Source: Ailurus styani
Lineage: Eukaryota > Chordata > Mammalia > Carnivora > Ailuridae
Direction of reading: 5' to 3'
DNA: 64,000 bases
NCBI GenBank assembly: GCA_002007465.1
Contig: LNAC01000681.1
Coordinates: 675,362 to 739,361, forward strand
Of this stretch, positions 22,066-34,259 are shown in pieces (the stretch's first letter is position 1; each line of letters starts with the position of its first letter). The notes beneath the pieces are model-generated. The model ran no database searches. It worked only from the letters and a program-made list of their open reading frames with translations, and was not told where the DNA came from. The translations under genes and the position numbers were made by a program.

Positions 22066-24444
22066 AAAAGAAGAAGAGAGAAGAGTTCCTGGCAGAGAGG
22101 GCAGCCACTAGTGACCAGGGGTGCAGAGGCTAAGGAAGACAAGGAACAAGAGTGTCGGTTTGCAACGCAAAGCTCACCGATGGGGTCTCTTTCATACTCC
22201 TACTCGTTTTTGCTGATGGATTCTTTTTGTTCTTTGCTTCTGGATTTCACAGGGATAGCTTTTGTAGGAACAACGACAACAACAAATTTACTAATGATTT
22301 TGAAGAGGTATAAGCCAGATTGTAAAGCTTGCCGAGAGAGACTCCAGCATTAGGAAAGATAAGCGGGGATTGTGGATTGCTCCTTGAGAAGTTTCACAAT
22401 CCAAAGAAGGAGAAAGAGAGCTCCAGGTTAAGTGTCAAACCAGGTGAGAGAGATGTCCCCAGAAGCCTCCCACCTTTGGGAGAGCTGGGTATCGAATTTT
22501 CAGGAATTATGTGAGCTTCTTGTTAAACTGACTTGGAATATGCCCACAATAGATGTGTTGACACCACAGATCTTAGCAAATACTACCCATCCACCCCCTG
22601 CCTTCACCCCCAGCCAGGGGTGAAATACTTCACCCCTGTTAAGATGGAGACGGTAGCAGGTTTCTAGGCTGGGAGATGGAAAAACGGGTTAAGGAAAGTG
22701 GTTGGAGGTGGAGAGAAGGGAGAGGGAGCAGATCCAGGGTCTGGGGAAGCCCAGGTGTCTCCACGCCCCACAGGGATGCGGAGGAGGTGAGTTTGTGAGC
22801 ATGGGGTGTTGGCGGCATCACTCTACGGACTCAGAGGAAAGAGCTAAGAGACTCCCTGACTTACCTGTCTTGACTTAGCTGATCGGCATCACCTTTATAT
22901 CTCATCAACTGAAGGAAATTAGTCGAACCGTGACAACACAAAGACCCAAAATGCCTCCTTCAGGAAAAAGTCACTTTAACTGAAGTTGGAAAGCCACACC
23001 TTTGTCATGGTGATACTTCTTTGGGTCGTTGAGCTTGATGCCTTAGACGTTTCATCATTGCCAATGTTGAGCCTTGCGGCGGCGATCCTTGCATTTTATG
23101 AGATCGTTCAATCCCGTTACCCATGAGAGTAGCTCAGTCACCCAAAACAAGAACTGGGCAAGAGAGCACTTCATGAGTTTGAGTAAACATGATCCCCCAA
23201 TACAACACACTCTGTGTTTTCTTACTTAGGAGAAAATGAATGATCCAGATACACAGAACGACCATCACTGGAATGCGAGGCTAAAATGTGAAACTTAGTT
23301 CTGTGGGGACTGTACCCCCCAAAACCAGATTTGAAGTTTCTTTTCTCAAATAAGATGTTTGAGATTTACTCTTTCCTGATACTCCAGTGATACAGTCCTG
23401 ACCTTTCAGAACTTTTATTTAATTTAAAAGGAGTTACAGCAAAAGTACTTTTTATCCTAAACATATTTATCCTTCATTAGAGGTTTTATTAAAGTTCTGT
23501 GTAGGTACACACACACGAGAAAAGAAAGTACAAGGAAGGGCGGAAGGGAGAGAGACAGAGGGACAGAGGGAAGGACAGAAAAACTTGGCCGGCTCTCAGG
23601 GGCCCGGAACCAGGTGTGATTTAAGCATCTGTAATGACCCGCTGTCCCATCTCTCAGGCCTCTGGCGCTGGCTGTCCAAAACAACGGAATTTCACAACGT
23701 TTCAGGGCCGATTGTGGGAGAGAGCCACCAGCTGCTTCCTTGCTTAAGACGACAGTCCCCCAGGCTCCCTTGCAAATGTCAGAAACATCAGACCTTCTTC
23801 CAGACAAATACCTCGGGAAAGACATTCTCAGGGCAGCTGAGGACACTTGGTGCTGTTCCCTCGTATCAATAGTGTCTTTGACGAAAGCACTTGGCCCTTG
23901 GCTGCCAAAACTTCCAGTGGGGAATTCTTTGCAACTCTATATGATACATCATCTGGCCCATAAATAAAAACCTGCTTTTCTCTCCTTTGAGGATAAACAG
24001 TGTCGTCAATGGACTGGAGCGGGGGTGGAGGGGTGGGGGAAGGTTCTCAGAGTAAGACAGAGCCCAAGATCTTGGACTCCTAAGTTCAGGGAAGGGTCAC
24101 CCTCTCTGATGAAGGTTTAAATTAAGGAGACTTTCACTATCATAGCTCAGTGTGAATTAGCTTGGAAATGTGACATGCTGTGGAAAGAAGCTAAAAGGAC
24201 ACAGTGAAGACAGGAATAATAGTCCTAACAGAATCTAAATATGTGAGGTGGGTAATGAGGATTTCTCAGTGTGTCCCTGGCACTGTCCCCAGGGAGGAGG
24301 TCGGGAGGGTAACATGGTGTCTGGTCTGCTTGACATTCTTATCGTGAACTAACAGTTCAGGATCCTGGTTTCTAAAGTGGTGTGAATCTTTTCACCAGGA
24401 TTTGAAAAGACCTAGGTTGTAACAGAATTTATGAATCTATATTT
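22066..24444. other. Intergenic, apparently unique
   Basis: About 2.4 kb without a transposon I can identify, unusual for this window. No convincing exon. A minus-strand frame of 129 codons (23457-23846) and its plus-strand shadows have no recognisable domain. Confidence 0.45.
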
Positions 24445-24740
24445 TAAAAACCACCAATAACAGTGATGGTTAATATATACTGAGACTTCACTGTGTGCAG
24501 GGCACTGTGCAAAGAGCTTTGTACACATGGTCTCATTTGATGTCAGACATTGTCGCTTCCCACTCCATCACTGCCACCGCCATCCCTACCCCCCTGTCAT
24601 ATATAATGAGACTGAGGCTTCAAGAGTTTAAGTATGCAGCCCAAGGACAGCAGCTAGTGGCTGATAAGTGGTAGACCTGGAATTTGAGCCCAGGCTTTAT
24701 CTGGCTTCAAAATCCATGCATTTAATCGCTTCCTGAGACC
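24445..24740 (-). mobile_element. MIR (antisense)
   Basis: Complement of MIR: cactgtgtgcagggcactgtgc, catggtctcatttgatg, gagactgaggcttcaagag, tgcagcccaaggacag, gacctggaatttgagcccaggc, tccatgcatttaatcgcttc. One of the better preserved MIR copies here. Confidence 0.75.
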
Positions 24741-25394
24741 CTGAGGCTCTGAAGAGCTGGGTGTAAAGATACGGAATAGAAAGAGACCAAGGGTATTGGG
24801 AGCTGTGAGCCAGGAACTGTGGACAAAGACCAAAAATATACAAAAACGATATTCCAGTCATCTGAATGACCAAATATATATTTGCTATAAATCACAATAT
24901 TGCAGCAAGCAGTTCTGTTGTGACGTGATTCTTGCTTTGATGGAAGTGTGAGGAAGTAACACAGTCTGAGACGGCCGAAAGGCAACCCTGGGGCAGTGGG
25001 GGGACAAACATGAGTGGGGGATGGGGCAAGCATGAAGGTCAGTAAAATGCATGTCGTGGCGGGGACCATCATATACAAGATGCATCTACAATATGTGTCT
25101 CTCCTATGGTTCTCTCCAGCTCTGACGGTCTATTATTCCACAAGGAACACGTGAGCTGGACTCTATTTCAATTCAGTTAAACAAATATCTATTGAGGGAC
25201 CTACAAGGCATAAGCTTTACCCTTTACTGAGTCTACAGGTAAAATCCTTGTCCCTTATTTAACCACAAGCAACTATTCCCAGCAAGTGGTAAATCTCCAA
25301 GAAGCTCTTCGATCCTCCTGGGCAGGAATCTTTTCCCGGCAGGATCCCTGGAGAGTCTCCCGTTCCTCCTCCTCCAGGACATCAGCAAAACTCC
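24741..25394. other. Intergenic; possible L2 scrap
   Basis: No gene. At 25150-25265 acaaatatctattgagggacc and aaggcataagctttaccc suggest a short L2/MIR-type remnant. Confidence 0.4.
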
Positions 25395-25705
25395 CCATCA
25401 CATTTGTTAACCCTAAAAATAGAAACTGCCTGTTATTTTGCTGGTAAAAGATGGGTTCACCCGGGGATGAACGCAAGTTGCAATCTCGGACAAACAAGTT
25501 GTAGCAAAACTGTAGGCAAGTTCGGGAAACCAAAGGAGAGCCACCCATTTTTAAGGAGAAAGGGGGTAATTGGAAAAGCCTGTTGTTGATTAAAAGTCCA
25601 TTGGGAGCTCCAAATGTGGTGGCTTTTCATTGGCCAAGCTGTTGCCTGGAGATGAAGAAAGCTTCTCTTCCTTCCACTGGAGTAGGACAGTAGTATCCAC
25701 ATGTA
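25395..25705 (+). repeat. Unassigned dispersed repeat, copy B
   Basis: It resembles a second copy at 33345-33610. Shared order: a segment starting near ttttgctggtaaaagatggg, a run with acaagttgtagc, then cattgggagctccaaatg, ggtggcttttcattggcc, aagctgttgcctggagatgaagaaag, ctcttccttcc. It ends before acagtagtatccac. I cannot name the family; an LTR or DNA-transposon remnant is possible. Confidence 0.5.
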
Positions 25706-25949
25706 AGTTCAAGTCTGTGCAAGCTCAAGTCCATGTGAGGTCAAGTCCAGCTCCTCCTGTTGGGTCTGCAACTGACTACAAGTGGTAGGGGTAAGTGTTC
25801 CCCTTGTGGGGAAAACTCCCATCTCCATTGTAGCGAGGCTCCCCATTACTGACTTTCGCATATTCTGTCTGGATGTAAGACCCCAGAAAGTCTCCACATT
25901 TAGTTGCCTGGAACTTTGAGGCCAACAACCCCAGCCCTGTGCCTCTCAT

Positions 25950-28265
25950 CCCTGCCCTCCTGTCGCCAGCCCAGGTGTGGGCCTCCAAGTGTCCTCTTTT
26001 GCCCAGATGTTTCCCTCATTTTCCTTTCCCTCATTTCCAGTGGCTACTCCCTCCCTCCTAACCGGTGCCCTGCTATCATCCAGATTAGCTGTGTCATCAT
26101 CTCCAACTCTTCCACCTCTCAGCCTTACAGGAAAGCTGCCTGAACCCAAAGAATAGCCCCCACCCACTCTCTGAAGGGGAGACCCCGTTTTCCTTTATAC
26201 CCCAAACGTCTTAGAGCCCTCAGCTGCAGCAGCGTCCTTGGTCTCTACTGCTTATTTTAGATCATTACTCTGCTACTCTCAGGTACAAACCTTGAAGTCC
26301 AGGCCACGTTCACCGTACCTACAGCTGACAGCTTCTGGCTTTACGCTCGCCATTCTTTGAGGACGTGGATGCCTCTCCCAGATACTCCTCTCTACCCACG
26401 TCATCCTGGGGACTTTAACCCTCATGGCAAGACTCACACGACATCTTAGACTGGGCACCGGTGATCCTCCCTCTCCTCCTCTGACTTCTCTGTTTTTCTT
26501 CTGTCTGTTTTATCCCCATGCTTCCACTTTTGCTCCTTCCAGCCTCATTCCTGGAGTTCTTGCCTTTCTCCATTTTGTTAAAAAGACTCTAAGGGTCCTC
26601 ACCACCTCACCTTTCTACCATATCTGTCTTGTTACACCCATATCTTGGGTCAATTCAACAATGTTTTCCTGGTTGCCACACATACACAGTTCAGGGCTGA
26701 TGCAGAAAAAGCAGAACCAATATAGACAGATGACACTATGGACGTATGGTGCAACTTCCAGTGCCCTTGTAAACTCACAGATTCACCTTGCAGTGGCATT
26801 CCAACTTTCACTTCTTTCCTCAAAGTTATTGAGAAATGATCTTTAGCCACAAACTCCCTCAACTTCTTTCAAAGTTATCTCTATTTGGGCTTGCCCTCTA
26901 TGTCCTTCATGAATTCCCAGAGGAAAGGGTGTTCTTTTCCTATTTCAGTCTTTCTTATCTCCTTCATGGTTAAGATCTTTCTTCATTGGTCCACTCAGTC
27001 ATTGCTTGGCCTTCTGCAATCAGCCTCTGTCACCACAACTTTATAGCCACTCCCTTGGCATACAACACTGGCAATCTCCCATTTGGCAGTTCTGATGGAT
27101 TCTTTGCTGTCTTCATCATGACTGACTTAGAAGTGGCATCTGATGGTGTTGACCATCTCTCTCTAAAAGCTCACTTGTTCCTTTGCTTCTCTGCACTACC
27201 TTTCCTCGGGCCATCTCCTCCTCTTTGACCATTATTTCCCAGCTTCTGTTAAGGCTTCCCGTTTTCTGATCATCCCTTCTATAACCACAAGCCCTCCTTG
27301 CCACTTGGCGGGATCACCCTCATTCACTCCTTGGCTCCAGCTGCCATCTGTGTGAGCATTACTTTGAACCACACATCTAGTCTAGCTCTCTTCTGAAATT
27401 TTACTCTTGGGTATTCAGTGTCCTCGTAGACACTCCACTGGGATGGACCATGTAAAAGTTAACCATGTGCCAAAACAAACTCATCTTTCCCTCCCACGCT
27501 TGCTCTTCCTTGCATCAGCCATCTTGAAAAATATCACCACCAGTCACCCAGTCACCCAAGCCAGAATCCAAGGAGTCCTGTTTGACTCTTTATCCTTCTC
27601 TCATGCAGCACCCTCAAACACAGCCAGCTACACTCCCTTAACACCCCTCATGAGTCTCGCCTCAATGTCACTCCACAGAACAAAACTCATGGTTTATCTT
27701 ATCTGAGTGATGGCAATACTCTTTTAATTGGCTTCTTAGCCTTCCGTCTAGCTGTCACCACCTTCTGATCTGTCCTCCAGAGCAATATTTATAAAACACA
27801 AAACTGAACCTGTTTATTACAGCTCAAAACGATTCAGCAGTTTCTCTTTGCTTATAGGATGAAACTTGAGTGTCCGAATATGTGTCATGAGATCCCTCAA
27901 CATTTTCATCTCCGGATATGCTCTCCCTGGAACCTTATGTTTCAACGAACTGCTTGCATTTCCTGGAACATGTCTGGCTATTTCCAGCTTGTGAGGTTTT
28001 GTTCTTGGGCTCTTGCTGCTGAGAATTGCTTTTCTCTTCTTTATTACTTGGCAAACAGCTACCTATCTTTCCAGACTTGGCTCCAATACCATCTAACCTG
28101 CCCTCCCTCCCCTGGTGAGAATCAAGCTCTATCTGTTCCGTTTAGAGTCTCTGTCACAGCACCTTCAATGATATGTCACCCTTACTTTTTTCATGGCAAG
28201 TACTCGCAGGCAGGCGCCGTGTCGGGTTCATCGTGACGTTCTCAAGCATAACACCAGGCAGGCTG
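25950..28265 (+). mobile_element. Long LINE-2 tract (ORF remnant to 3' end)
   Basis: The 3' part is clear: ccaaaacaaactcatctttccctcccac, cacccaagccagaatccaagg, gcttcttagccttccgtc, ttcagcagtttctctttgcttataggatg, tgtttcaacgaactgcttgc, gcaagtactcgcaggcagg, caccaggcaggctg. The 5' part (tcatcctggggactttaacc, gacttagaagtggcatctg) fits L2 ORF-derived text more loosely. All frames are broken; the 140-, 99- and 125-codon frames at 26424, 27407 and 27859 are remnants, not genes. Confidence 0.65.
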
Positions 28266-28269
28266 AAGG

Positions 28270-29065
28270 CTCCATCATTTTTTATCAGTTTTCTTGAAAT
28301 ATAATTTCTATACAGTGAAGCTCACCATTTTTAACTAAACAATTCAGTGAGTTTTGACCAATATATGCAGTTGTGTACCATTATTGCAATCATGCTATAG
28401 AATACTTCCATTTCTCCAAATTTCCCTCAGGCCCCTCTGTATTCAATCCCCACTTCCCACCCCCTGACTCTTGGCAACCTCTGATCTGCTTGCTATCAGT
28501 ATAGTTTTGCCTTTTGTAGAACTTCACATAGGTGAAATCAAACAATACCTAGCCTCGGTGTCTGGCTTCTTTCATTTAGTATAATATTATAGCGACACAT
28601 CCATGCCAATGCCTAGGTCTTGAATTCATGCTTTTTTCTTTCTGAGTAGTGTTTCATTGTATGGAGATGCCATAATTTCATAACTTGTTTACTCATTCAT
28701 AGGAGATAGAGCTATATACATACATCTCAGATATGTTTATCTCATTGCTCTAGCATCATTTGTTGTAAGATTATCCTTTTTCCACTAAACTGCCTTGTCA
28801 AAAAATCTCATAGCCATATATGTGGGGATCTATTTTGGGATTCAAGCCTCTATTTCATTGAACTTCTTGCCTATCTTTACACAGACACACTATCTTGATT
28901 TCTGTTGCTTCGTAACCAGAGAATGCGAGTCCTCCAAGTCTATACTTCTTTTTCAGGACTGTTTTGACTATTCAAGGTCCTTTGCATTTCCATTCAATTT
29001 TAGAATCAGTTTGTTGATTTTTGTAAATAAGCTTGCTGGCATTTTGACTGGTTATTAATAATGCA
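28270..29065 (-). mobile_element. Old L1 fragment (antisense)
   Basis: Complement of an L1M 3' UTR and ORF2 end: cttgaaatataatttctatacagtg, ctgacttggcaacctctg-like text, ttagtataatattatagcg, ctcattgctctagcatcatttg, gactgttttgactattcaagg, ttgcatttccattcaatttt. Confidence 0.8.
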
Positions 29066-29129
29066 TGGAATTCATACATTAATGGAGAAAGAGCTGACAT
29101 ATTTTTATTGAATATGTGAGCTTCTACAT

Positions 29130-29305
29130 GCAAGGAGCTGAAACCCATTCAATTTGTGTAATGCTTTCTAGTTTACAAAGCCAATTCACATGCATTGACT
29201 CATGTGACTCACCTAACAACCCCATAAGTCAGAGGGAAATGCTGGTCTCACTTTGCAAATGAAAAGACTGAATCTCAGGAGACTTGACTCAGGTCCACTG
29301 GTGGG
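29130..29305 (-). mobile_element. MIR (antisense)
   Basis: catgcattgactcatgtgac, ctaacaaccccataagtcag, tcactttgcaaatgaaaagactg, gacttgactcaggtccac. It follows the MIR complement order. Confidence 0.6.
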
Positions 29306-29524
29306 TGTATGGTGGTGCCAACTGGCCTGATGTTTTCATTTCCCTTCTACAGTGTATTTGATGCTTGCTCCTGTAGATATCCATGTGGTATATTTAAAAT
29401 GCTGACATGTTGATCTAGGCAGAGAAGACTTGCCCAAATTGCAAATTCAACCCTACATTTCGCTCCCTTACTTGGATAAGAAATACCTTGAGACCCATCA
29501 CCCCTGCTTTCACACCAGCTCTGG

Positions 29525-29692
29525 GGAGCTGGCTCCAACATTTTCATGCATTGCAATCATCTGGGGAGGTTCACAAATGTGAACCTCCCCCCCCCCCAAT
29601 TTTGATTCAGTTGTCTGGGGGTAAGGCCTGAGTATCAATAATTCATAAGAACTTCCCGGATGATCCTAGTATAGAGCCAGGATTGAAAACTG
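29525..29692 (+). mobile_element. MER5-like hAT DNA transposon
   Basis: gcaatcatctggggaggttcac, ttttgattcagttgtctggggg, ggcctgagtatcaataattc, cttcccggatgatcc, gccaggattgaaaactg. It contains an 11-base C run at 29587-29597. Confidence 0.7.
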
Positions 29693-29889
29693 CCCTTCTG
29701 GGATTTCTAGGAAAGAAAGAGCAAAAGTCAGAGGGGAGATTTCTGAGAGTCAGGCAAGAAGTGAAGTTCTAGTGGTCACTGGCATAAAGGGTCCCTGTGA
29801 TGGGCAGGAAGGAAGATGAGAGAGCTGGGTGGGAGGTCTTGCCAAATTCCTTAGCAGATTTAAGAAGAGATACTAAAGAGATACTAAAG

Positions 29890-30083
29890 CCCCCTGGGTG
29901 GCTCAGTCGTTAAAGGTCTGCCTTTGGCTCAAGCTGTGATCCCAGGGTCCTGGGATTGAACCCTGCCTTGAGCTCCCTGCTCAGCTGGAAGCCTGCTTCT
30001 CCCTCTCCCACTCCCCCTGCTTGTTTCCCTCTCACTGTGTCTCTCTGTGTCAAATAAATAAAAAAAATCTTAAAAAAAAAATA
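29890..30083 (+). mobile_element. Can-SINE
   Basis: Head ccccctgggtggctcagtcgttaaaggtctgcc (older subfamily), tgggattgaaccctgcc, tail gtcaaataaataaaaaaaatc. The flank agaagagatactaaa occurs before (29864-29878) and after (30085-30099). On the left, part of it (agatactaaag) is duplicated again right at the junction. Confidence 0.93.
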
Positions 30084-30214
30084 AAGAAGAGATACTAAAA
30101 TTATGGCAACTCTCCTTTGGGGAATTGAATTGATTCCTATTCTTTTAAAAGTATTCTTATCCTTACTGAATAAGAAATTCGACTCTCATAGATTCAGATA
30201 AATTCATCACAGGA

Positions 30215-30345
30215 AAGTGTTGGGGATTATTTTGTCCAATTTCTGTGTTTCACAGATAAGAAAACCAAAGTGTCCATCCAGTGCAAGCAAAGCCAAAACT
30301 GGAATTCAGAGCCCTGGCTTCCAGAGGGGGCTCTTTGCACTTCTC
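30215..30345 (-). mobile_element. MIR-like fragment (antisense)
   Basis: gtgtttcacagataagaaaacc, aactggaattcagagccctggc. Weak but in MIR complement order. Confidence 0.45.
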
Positions 30346-30429
30346 TGAGTGGCCTAGGCCAGTAGTTCACTTTTTTATGGAGAAGTAGAGCCAACTGGGA
30401 GGCAAGGCCCGATTCACCAGTTCATGGGC

Positions 30430-30590
30430 CATTCCTGCCAGTGGTTCCCAGGTCTTAGAGCCATTAGAATCACCCAGGGAGTTTAAAACCTAGATTCCTG
30501 AGTGCAGCCTGGAATCCAAATATTTGGGTTGGAGACTAGAATTTGATTCAAACCATTCACTTCTCCTCCCTTGCTCCCCTTTGGCCTGTT
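30430..30590 (+). mobile_element. MER5-like hAT DNA transposon
   Basis: ccagtggttcccaggtcttag, ttagaatcacccagggagttt, aacctagattcctgagtgc: the left half of a MER5-type element. Confidence 0.6.
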
Positions 30591-31307
30591 TTGCTTAGTG
30601 TTTGTGAATCCCGGGGTCTGGAGACATCTGACACTAGTGTCCTTGGAATTTCCTAGGTTTGGTGATTATCTGTGAATTTTACTTATTGGAAAGTTGATGC
30701 CTCCCTGCATAGTTAGGAGTGAACAATGAACGATTTATAGCCTTATGCCACCAAGATTTTTTCTCATTTCCATGAGCTAACATACAGACTGAACAGAGTG
30801 ATCATTTTAAGGCCACAGAAAAGCTAACCCCAAGACCAGAGCTTTGGGCAACAACAAAAAAGCAGGACCTGCCCCATCTCCCATGGGTCTGCTCCCGCAG
30901 GGCAGGCTGGGATTGAGGGCAGGGAGACACCATTCCCATCCCCCCACTCCCACCCCAATGCATGCACCTAAGACCCAGCTTCGAATCCCCATGCTGCTGC
31001 CACTGCGGTGGCAGCTCTCGGAGCTCCTCTGTCCTTTCCTGCAGAGGGGTGAGTTCTTGCAGCTTTATGGGATGCTGCACAGCTCCAGTGAGCCAGCCCC
31101 TGTGAAGCTCCGTGAGCGGTTTGCAGACACAGGCCTTGTGCTGGAGACACGAGGGCCATCATGGGGAATAGTATTTGCAAGTCTCCCTCCCTGCAGGGGC
31201 GTCCTGACTGGCCACTCTCTGTCTCCCTAACCCCCTTCCCTGCTTTCTCCTCCGCATTCGGGGGCCTCACTGAACTCCCTCCCTTCCTTCTTGAGTCACT
31301 CCCTCAG
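30591..31307. other. Intergenic, nothing recognised
   Basis: 717 bases, GC-rich in its right half. Overlapping frames of 92-128 codons on both strands (30802-31270) show no recognisable domain. I see no splice-bounded exon that I can defend. Confidence 0.45.
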
Positions 31308-31440
31308 GGCAGTGGTCCTCAACCCTTGAGCACAATTGAAGAACCTGGGAGCATTTTCAAATGCAAAGGCCCCCCATCACATGCATACACTCACACAATA
31401 ATGGGGTGGTGGGAACCCAGAGAAGAGGTTTACATTCCAT
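31308..31440 (+). mobile_element. MER5-like hAT DNA transposon
   Basis: cagtggtcctcaacccttgag, gaagaacctgggagcattttc, aaatgcaaaggcccccc. Terminal-repeat-like start cagtggtcctcaac; the right half is degraded. Confidence 0.6.
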
Positions 31441-32396
31441 CAATGCAATTATAAACTTAAGTGTCTTTGTTCTTAAATGGCCTTTGCCCTGCCCCCTCCC
31501 AGGGGCTGATTACAGTCCCCCCACCCCCCCAGTCACCCCACTAGCTGTCCTTCCCTCCTGCCTCTCCTTACCCTTTCTCCCACCCTCTTCACATAAGTCT
31601 CCTGCTTGAGACTCTGCCCCCTGCTTTGTGGCCTCTGTCTCATCTTCCACCCAAGAGCCTCAGCAGAGCGGTTTCCCAAAAGGTGGCTCCCTCCCTAGGA
31701 AGTGTCAGCTCTTAAGGGCGACATTCACTCAGTCCTCCTCTGTGTACTCAGATTCCTCCCCAGGCTGAGCTGGCTGCTAGGCCCCTCCCGGAGCTGCACT
31801 GAGTGCTCTGGGCCGCCCTGGCCTACTGAACTGAGCTGTGAGCCTCAGGTAGAGCGGATGGGCCAGTGCTGACCTTCAGTGGCCCTCACAGTGTCCTTGG
31901 TGCCTGCCCTTGAACACGCCTGGCTAAGAGCCTCAGGGTTTGGAGGCCATGGAAGCAAAGCAAGATACTCTCTCCATCCCAGGCCTGACATTCCTCCCCC
32001 CTAACCCCCAACTAAGAAGCAGGTTTGACTACCCACAAATTGCTCACAGTCTGGTACACACACGAGTGTATGGACAATTACAGTCCAGCAGATGGTGTTG
32101 TGGCCAACAGGATGCTGGAAGGCAGGGGTGGGGTAGGATTGCTGGTGTCAGCAAACAGAAGGGACTGGAAGTTTTTGAAAACTTGACCAGGAGTCTCTGA
32201 GGCAAAGAGGAAGGGTTGAGGGGTGAGCATGTGGGGCAAGTAGACTGTGTGTGTAAAAGGGCAGATTCGCCAGTGGGTCTGGCATGTTTGGGGACACTGT
32301 GGTCACTGGTTTGGCCCTGCCTGGCCTGGAAGCAATCCCTCTGTCCTGTTGGGCTCCACCGAACCAACCCGAGCGGCTGAAAAGTGTATTACATTT
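31441..32396. other. Intergenic, nothing recognised
   Basis: About 950 bases, C-rich at 31480-31620. No gene or repeat recognised. Confidence 0.45.
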
Positions 32397-32413
32397 AAGA
32401 ATGCTGTGATCTT

Positions 32414-32605
32414 GGGCGCCTGGGTGGCTCAGTGGATTAAAGCCGCTGCCTTCGGCTCAGGTCATGATCCCAGGGTCCTGGGATCGAGGCCCACATCGGG
32501 CTCTCTGCTCAGCAGGGAGCCTGCTTCCTCCTCTCTCTCTCTCTGCCTACTTGTAATCTCTCTCTCTGTGTCAAATGAATAAATAAAATCTTTAAAAAAA
32601 AAAAA
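32414..32605 (+). mobile_element. Can-SINE, young mustelid-type copy
   Basis: Head gggcgcctgggtggctcag, tggattaaagccgctgcc, tgggatcgaggcccacatc, ctacttgtaatctc, tail gtcaaatgaataaataaaatc. Perfect 17-base duplication aagaatgctgtgatctt at 32397-32413 and 32606-32622. Confidence 0.97.
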
Positions 32606-32622
32606 AAGAATGCTGTGATCTT

Positions 32623-33340
32623 TTATTTCCTTGGAAAACCAAGCAAAAATGGTTTAATGAAGGCCCACAAGCGCGCAGGGAACAGAGGGTGGGAGAAGGT
32701 GGAGGATGCAGGAGATGTGAGGAGCGAGGAGAGCCGGGGCCAGGGTGGGGACTCTGAGCCCTTCAGTCTTTGATCTGAGACATTGGATCTTGCCCCGTGA
32801 CCCTGAGGGTTACACGAAAGGGTTCTCTCCATGACCCAATTCGCCTCCAGAGAAGACCATCTAGATGCCTGAGCAGCTGGAAACATCCTCAAGTTCTTGA
32901 TCTAATTCTTGTCTGCCTCCTTGTTCACCTCGAATTCAGATAGTACACCATCATCTCAGGAGCCTCGGCCACACAGTCCCTTGTTTAGTCCCCTCAGAAA
33001 CCCATAGGTGGTATTTGTCTCACCGTTCTGGAAGCCAAGGTTCAGTAACTGTCTAAGGAATCGGGCAGAGACTCCCCGCCCCTGCTTCTCAGGGGCTCAG
33101 CAATCACACCCACTGCAGGCCTCCCCTTTCCCGTCGGGGGTTCAAGGACAGCTTTGGAGGAGGCTGTGGAATGAGAGACACTGACACAAAGGATGAGACG
33201 TGTATCTGGGGCCTGGCCTCAGACTTTGTGAGCTCCTAACTATAGCCCTGATGTGGGAGCCCATTTCCAAGGACTCCTCCAGCCTGATTCCCACCAACCA
33301 GTACTGGACCTGCTTTCTCACTGCCAACCTTAAAAATAAA
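32623..33340. other. Intergenic; possible MIR scrap
   Basis: No gene. Near 32990-33065 ggttcagtaactgtctaagg suggests a weak antisense MIR. Confidence 0.4.
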
Positions 33341-33344
33341 ATTG

Positions 33345-33610
33345 CCAGTGATTTAACTAGCAAACATTGAGTTTATCAGGAATAGAAGAGGAATTACAGT
33401 TGAGGACATGCAAACCACAAGCAAGCCAGGAGAACAAAGGACAAGAGTGTTCTTTTACTGATGGAAACATCTGCATTGGGATGGGTTGTTCGGAACAAAA
33501 GTTCATTGGAGGAAAGCTAGAGGTTGCGTTGTGGCAGCTTCTCATTGGCTGAGTTGTTGCCAGGCAAGAAGATAATCCTCTTTCCTTCCCCAGAGTATAA
33601 AGTAAGCTAC
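33345..33610 (+). repeat. Unassigned dispersed repeat, copy A
   Basis: It is related to 25395-25705: gttcattggaggaaagctagagg, ggcagcttctcattggctg, agttgttgccaggcaagaag, ctctttccttcc. The left part (acatgcaaaccacaagcaagc, ggacaagagtg) is only loosely alignable with copy B. Same strand as copy B. Confidence 0.5.
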
Positions 33611-33639
33611 CACAAACCTTACTGAGTGAGAACCTTTCT

Positions 33640-33905
33640 TTCCTTGCTTCCCAATTCCATGTGGAATTAGGTTTTCTACATTCATTGTCACAGCTCGTTG
33701 ACAAGATTTATCATCAACTGTTTTTAAATGCACAGTCCAGGAGCACTGAGGACATTTGCCTTGTTGTCCAGTCATCACCACCCTCCTTCTCCACAACTCT
33801 TTGTAATCTTTCCAAACTGAAACTCTGTCTTCATTCAACACCAACTCCCCCACCCCACCTCTAGCAACCACCCTTCTACTTTCTGCCTCTATAAATCTGA
33901 CTTTT
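33640..33905 (-). mobile_element. Old L1 3' UTR fragment (antisense)
   Basis: gtccagtcatcaccaccctccttctcc, ctgaaactctgtcttcattc, ctagcaaccacccttctactttctgcc: the complement of an L1M 3' UTR. Confidence 0.75.
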
Positions 33906-34259
33906 AAAACAAGAAAATTAATTTCAATAAAATGTTTATTGATGAAATTTAAAATATGATAGTGATCATTGAGTACAGGTTTGTTTTTGTTTTTGTTTTT
34001 GTTTGGTATTTTGGGGGTTTTTTTTTGAAACTGGATGTGGAGGGGCTGAATCTGGTCCCTTCCCCTTCCTCTGGAGGAGCTCAATGTGCTGGGTCAGAAG
34101 ATGCTCACTCCTTCACCCCAAATACAGCAAGGATGGTGAAACCCTCAAACAGAGCTGAGCTGAAGACTGTGGCCGACACAGGACACACAGACAGAGGACA
34201 GAGTCCTGTAATCAGGCCAGAGCCTATGGTTGCTGACTCATCTTCTCCTTGTCTTCCTG
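33906..34259. other. Intergenic; TTTTTG repeat
   Basis: No gene. A (TTTTTG)n run lies at about 33980-34004, otherwise nothing recognised. Confidence 0.45.
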
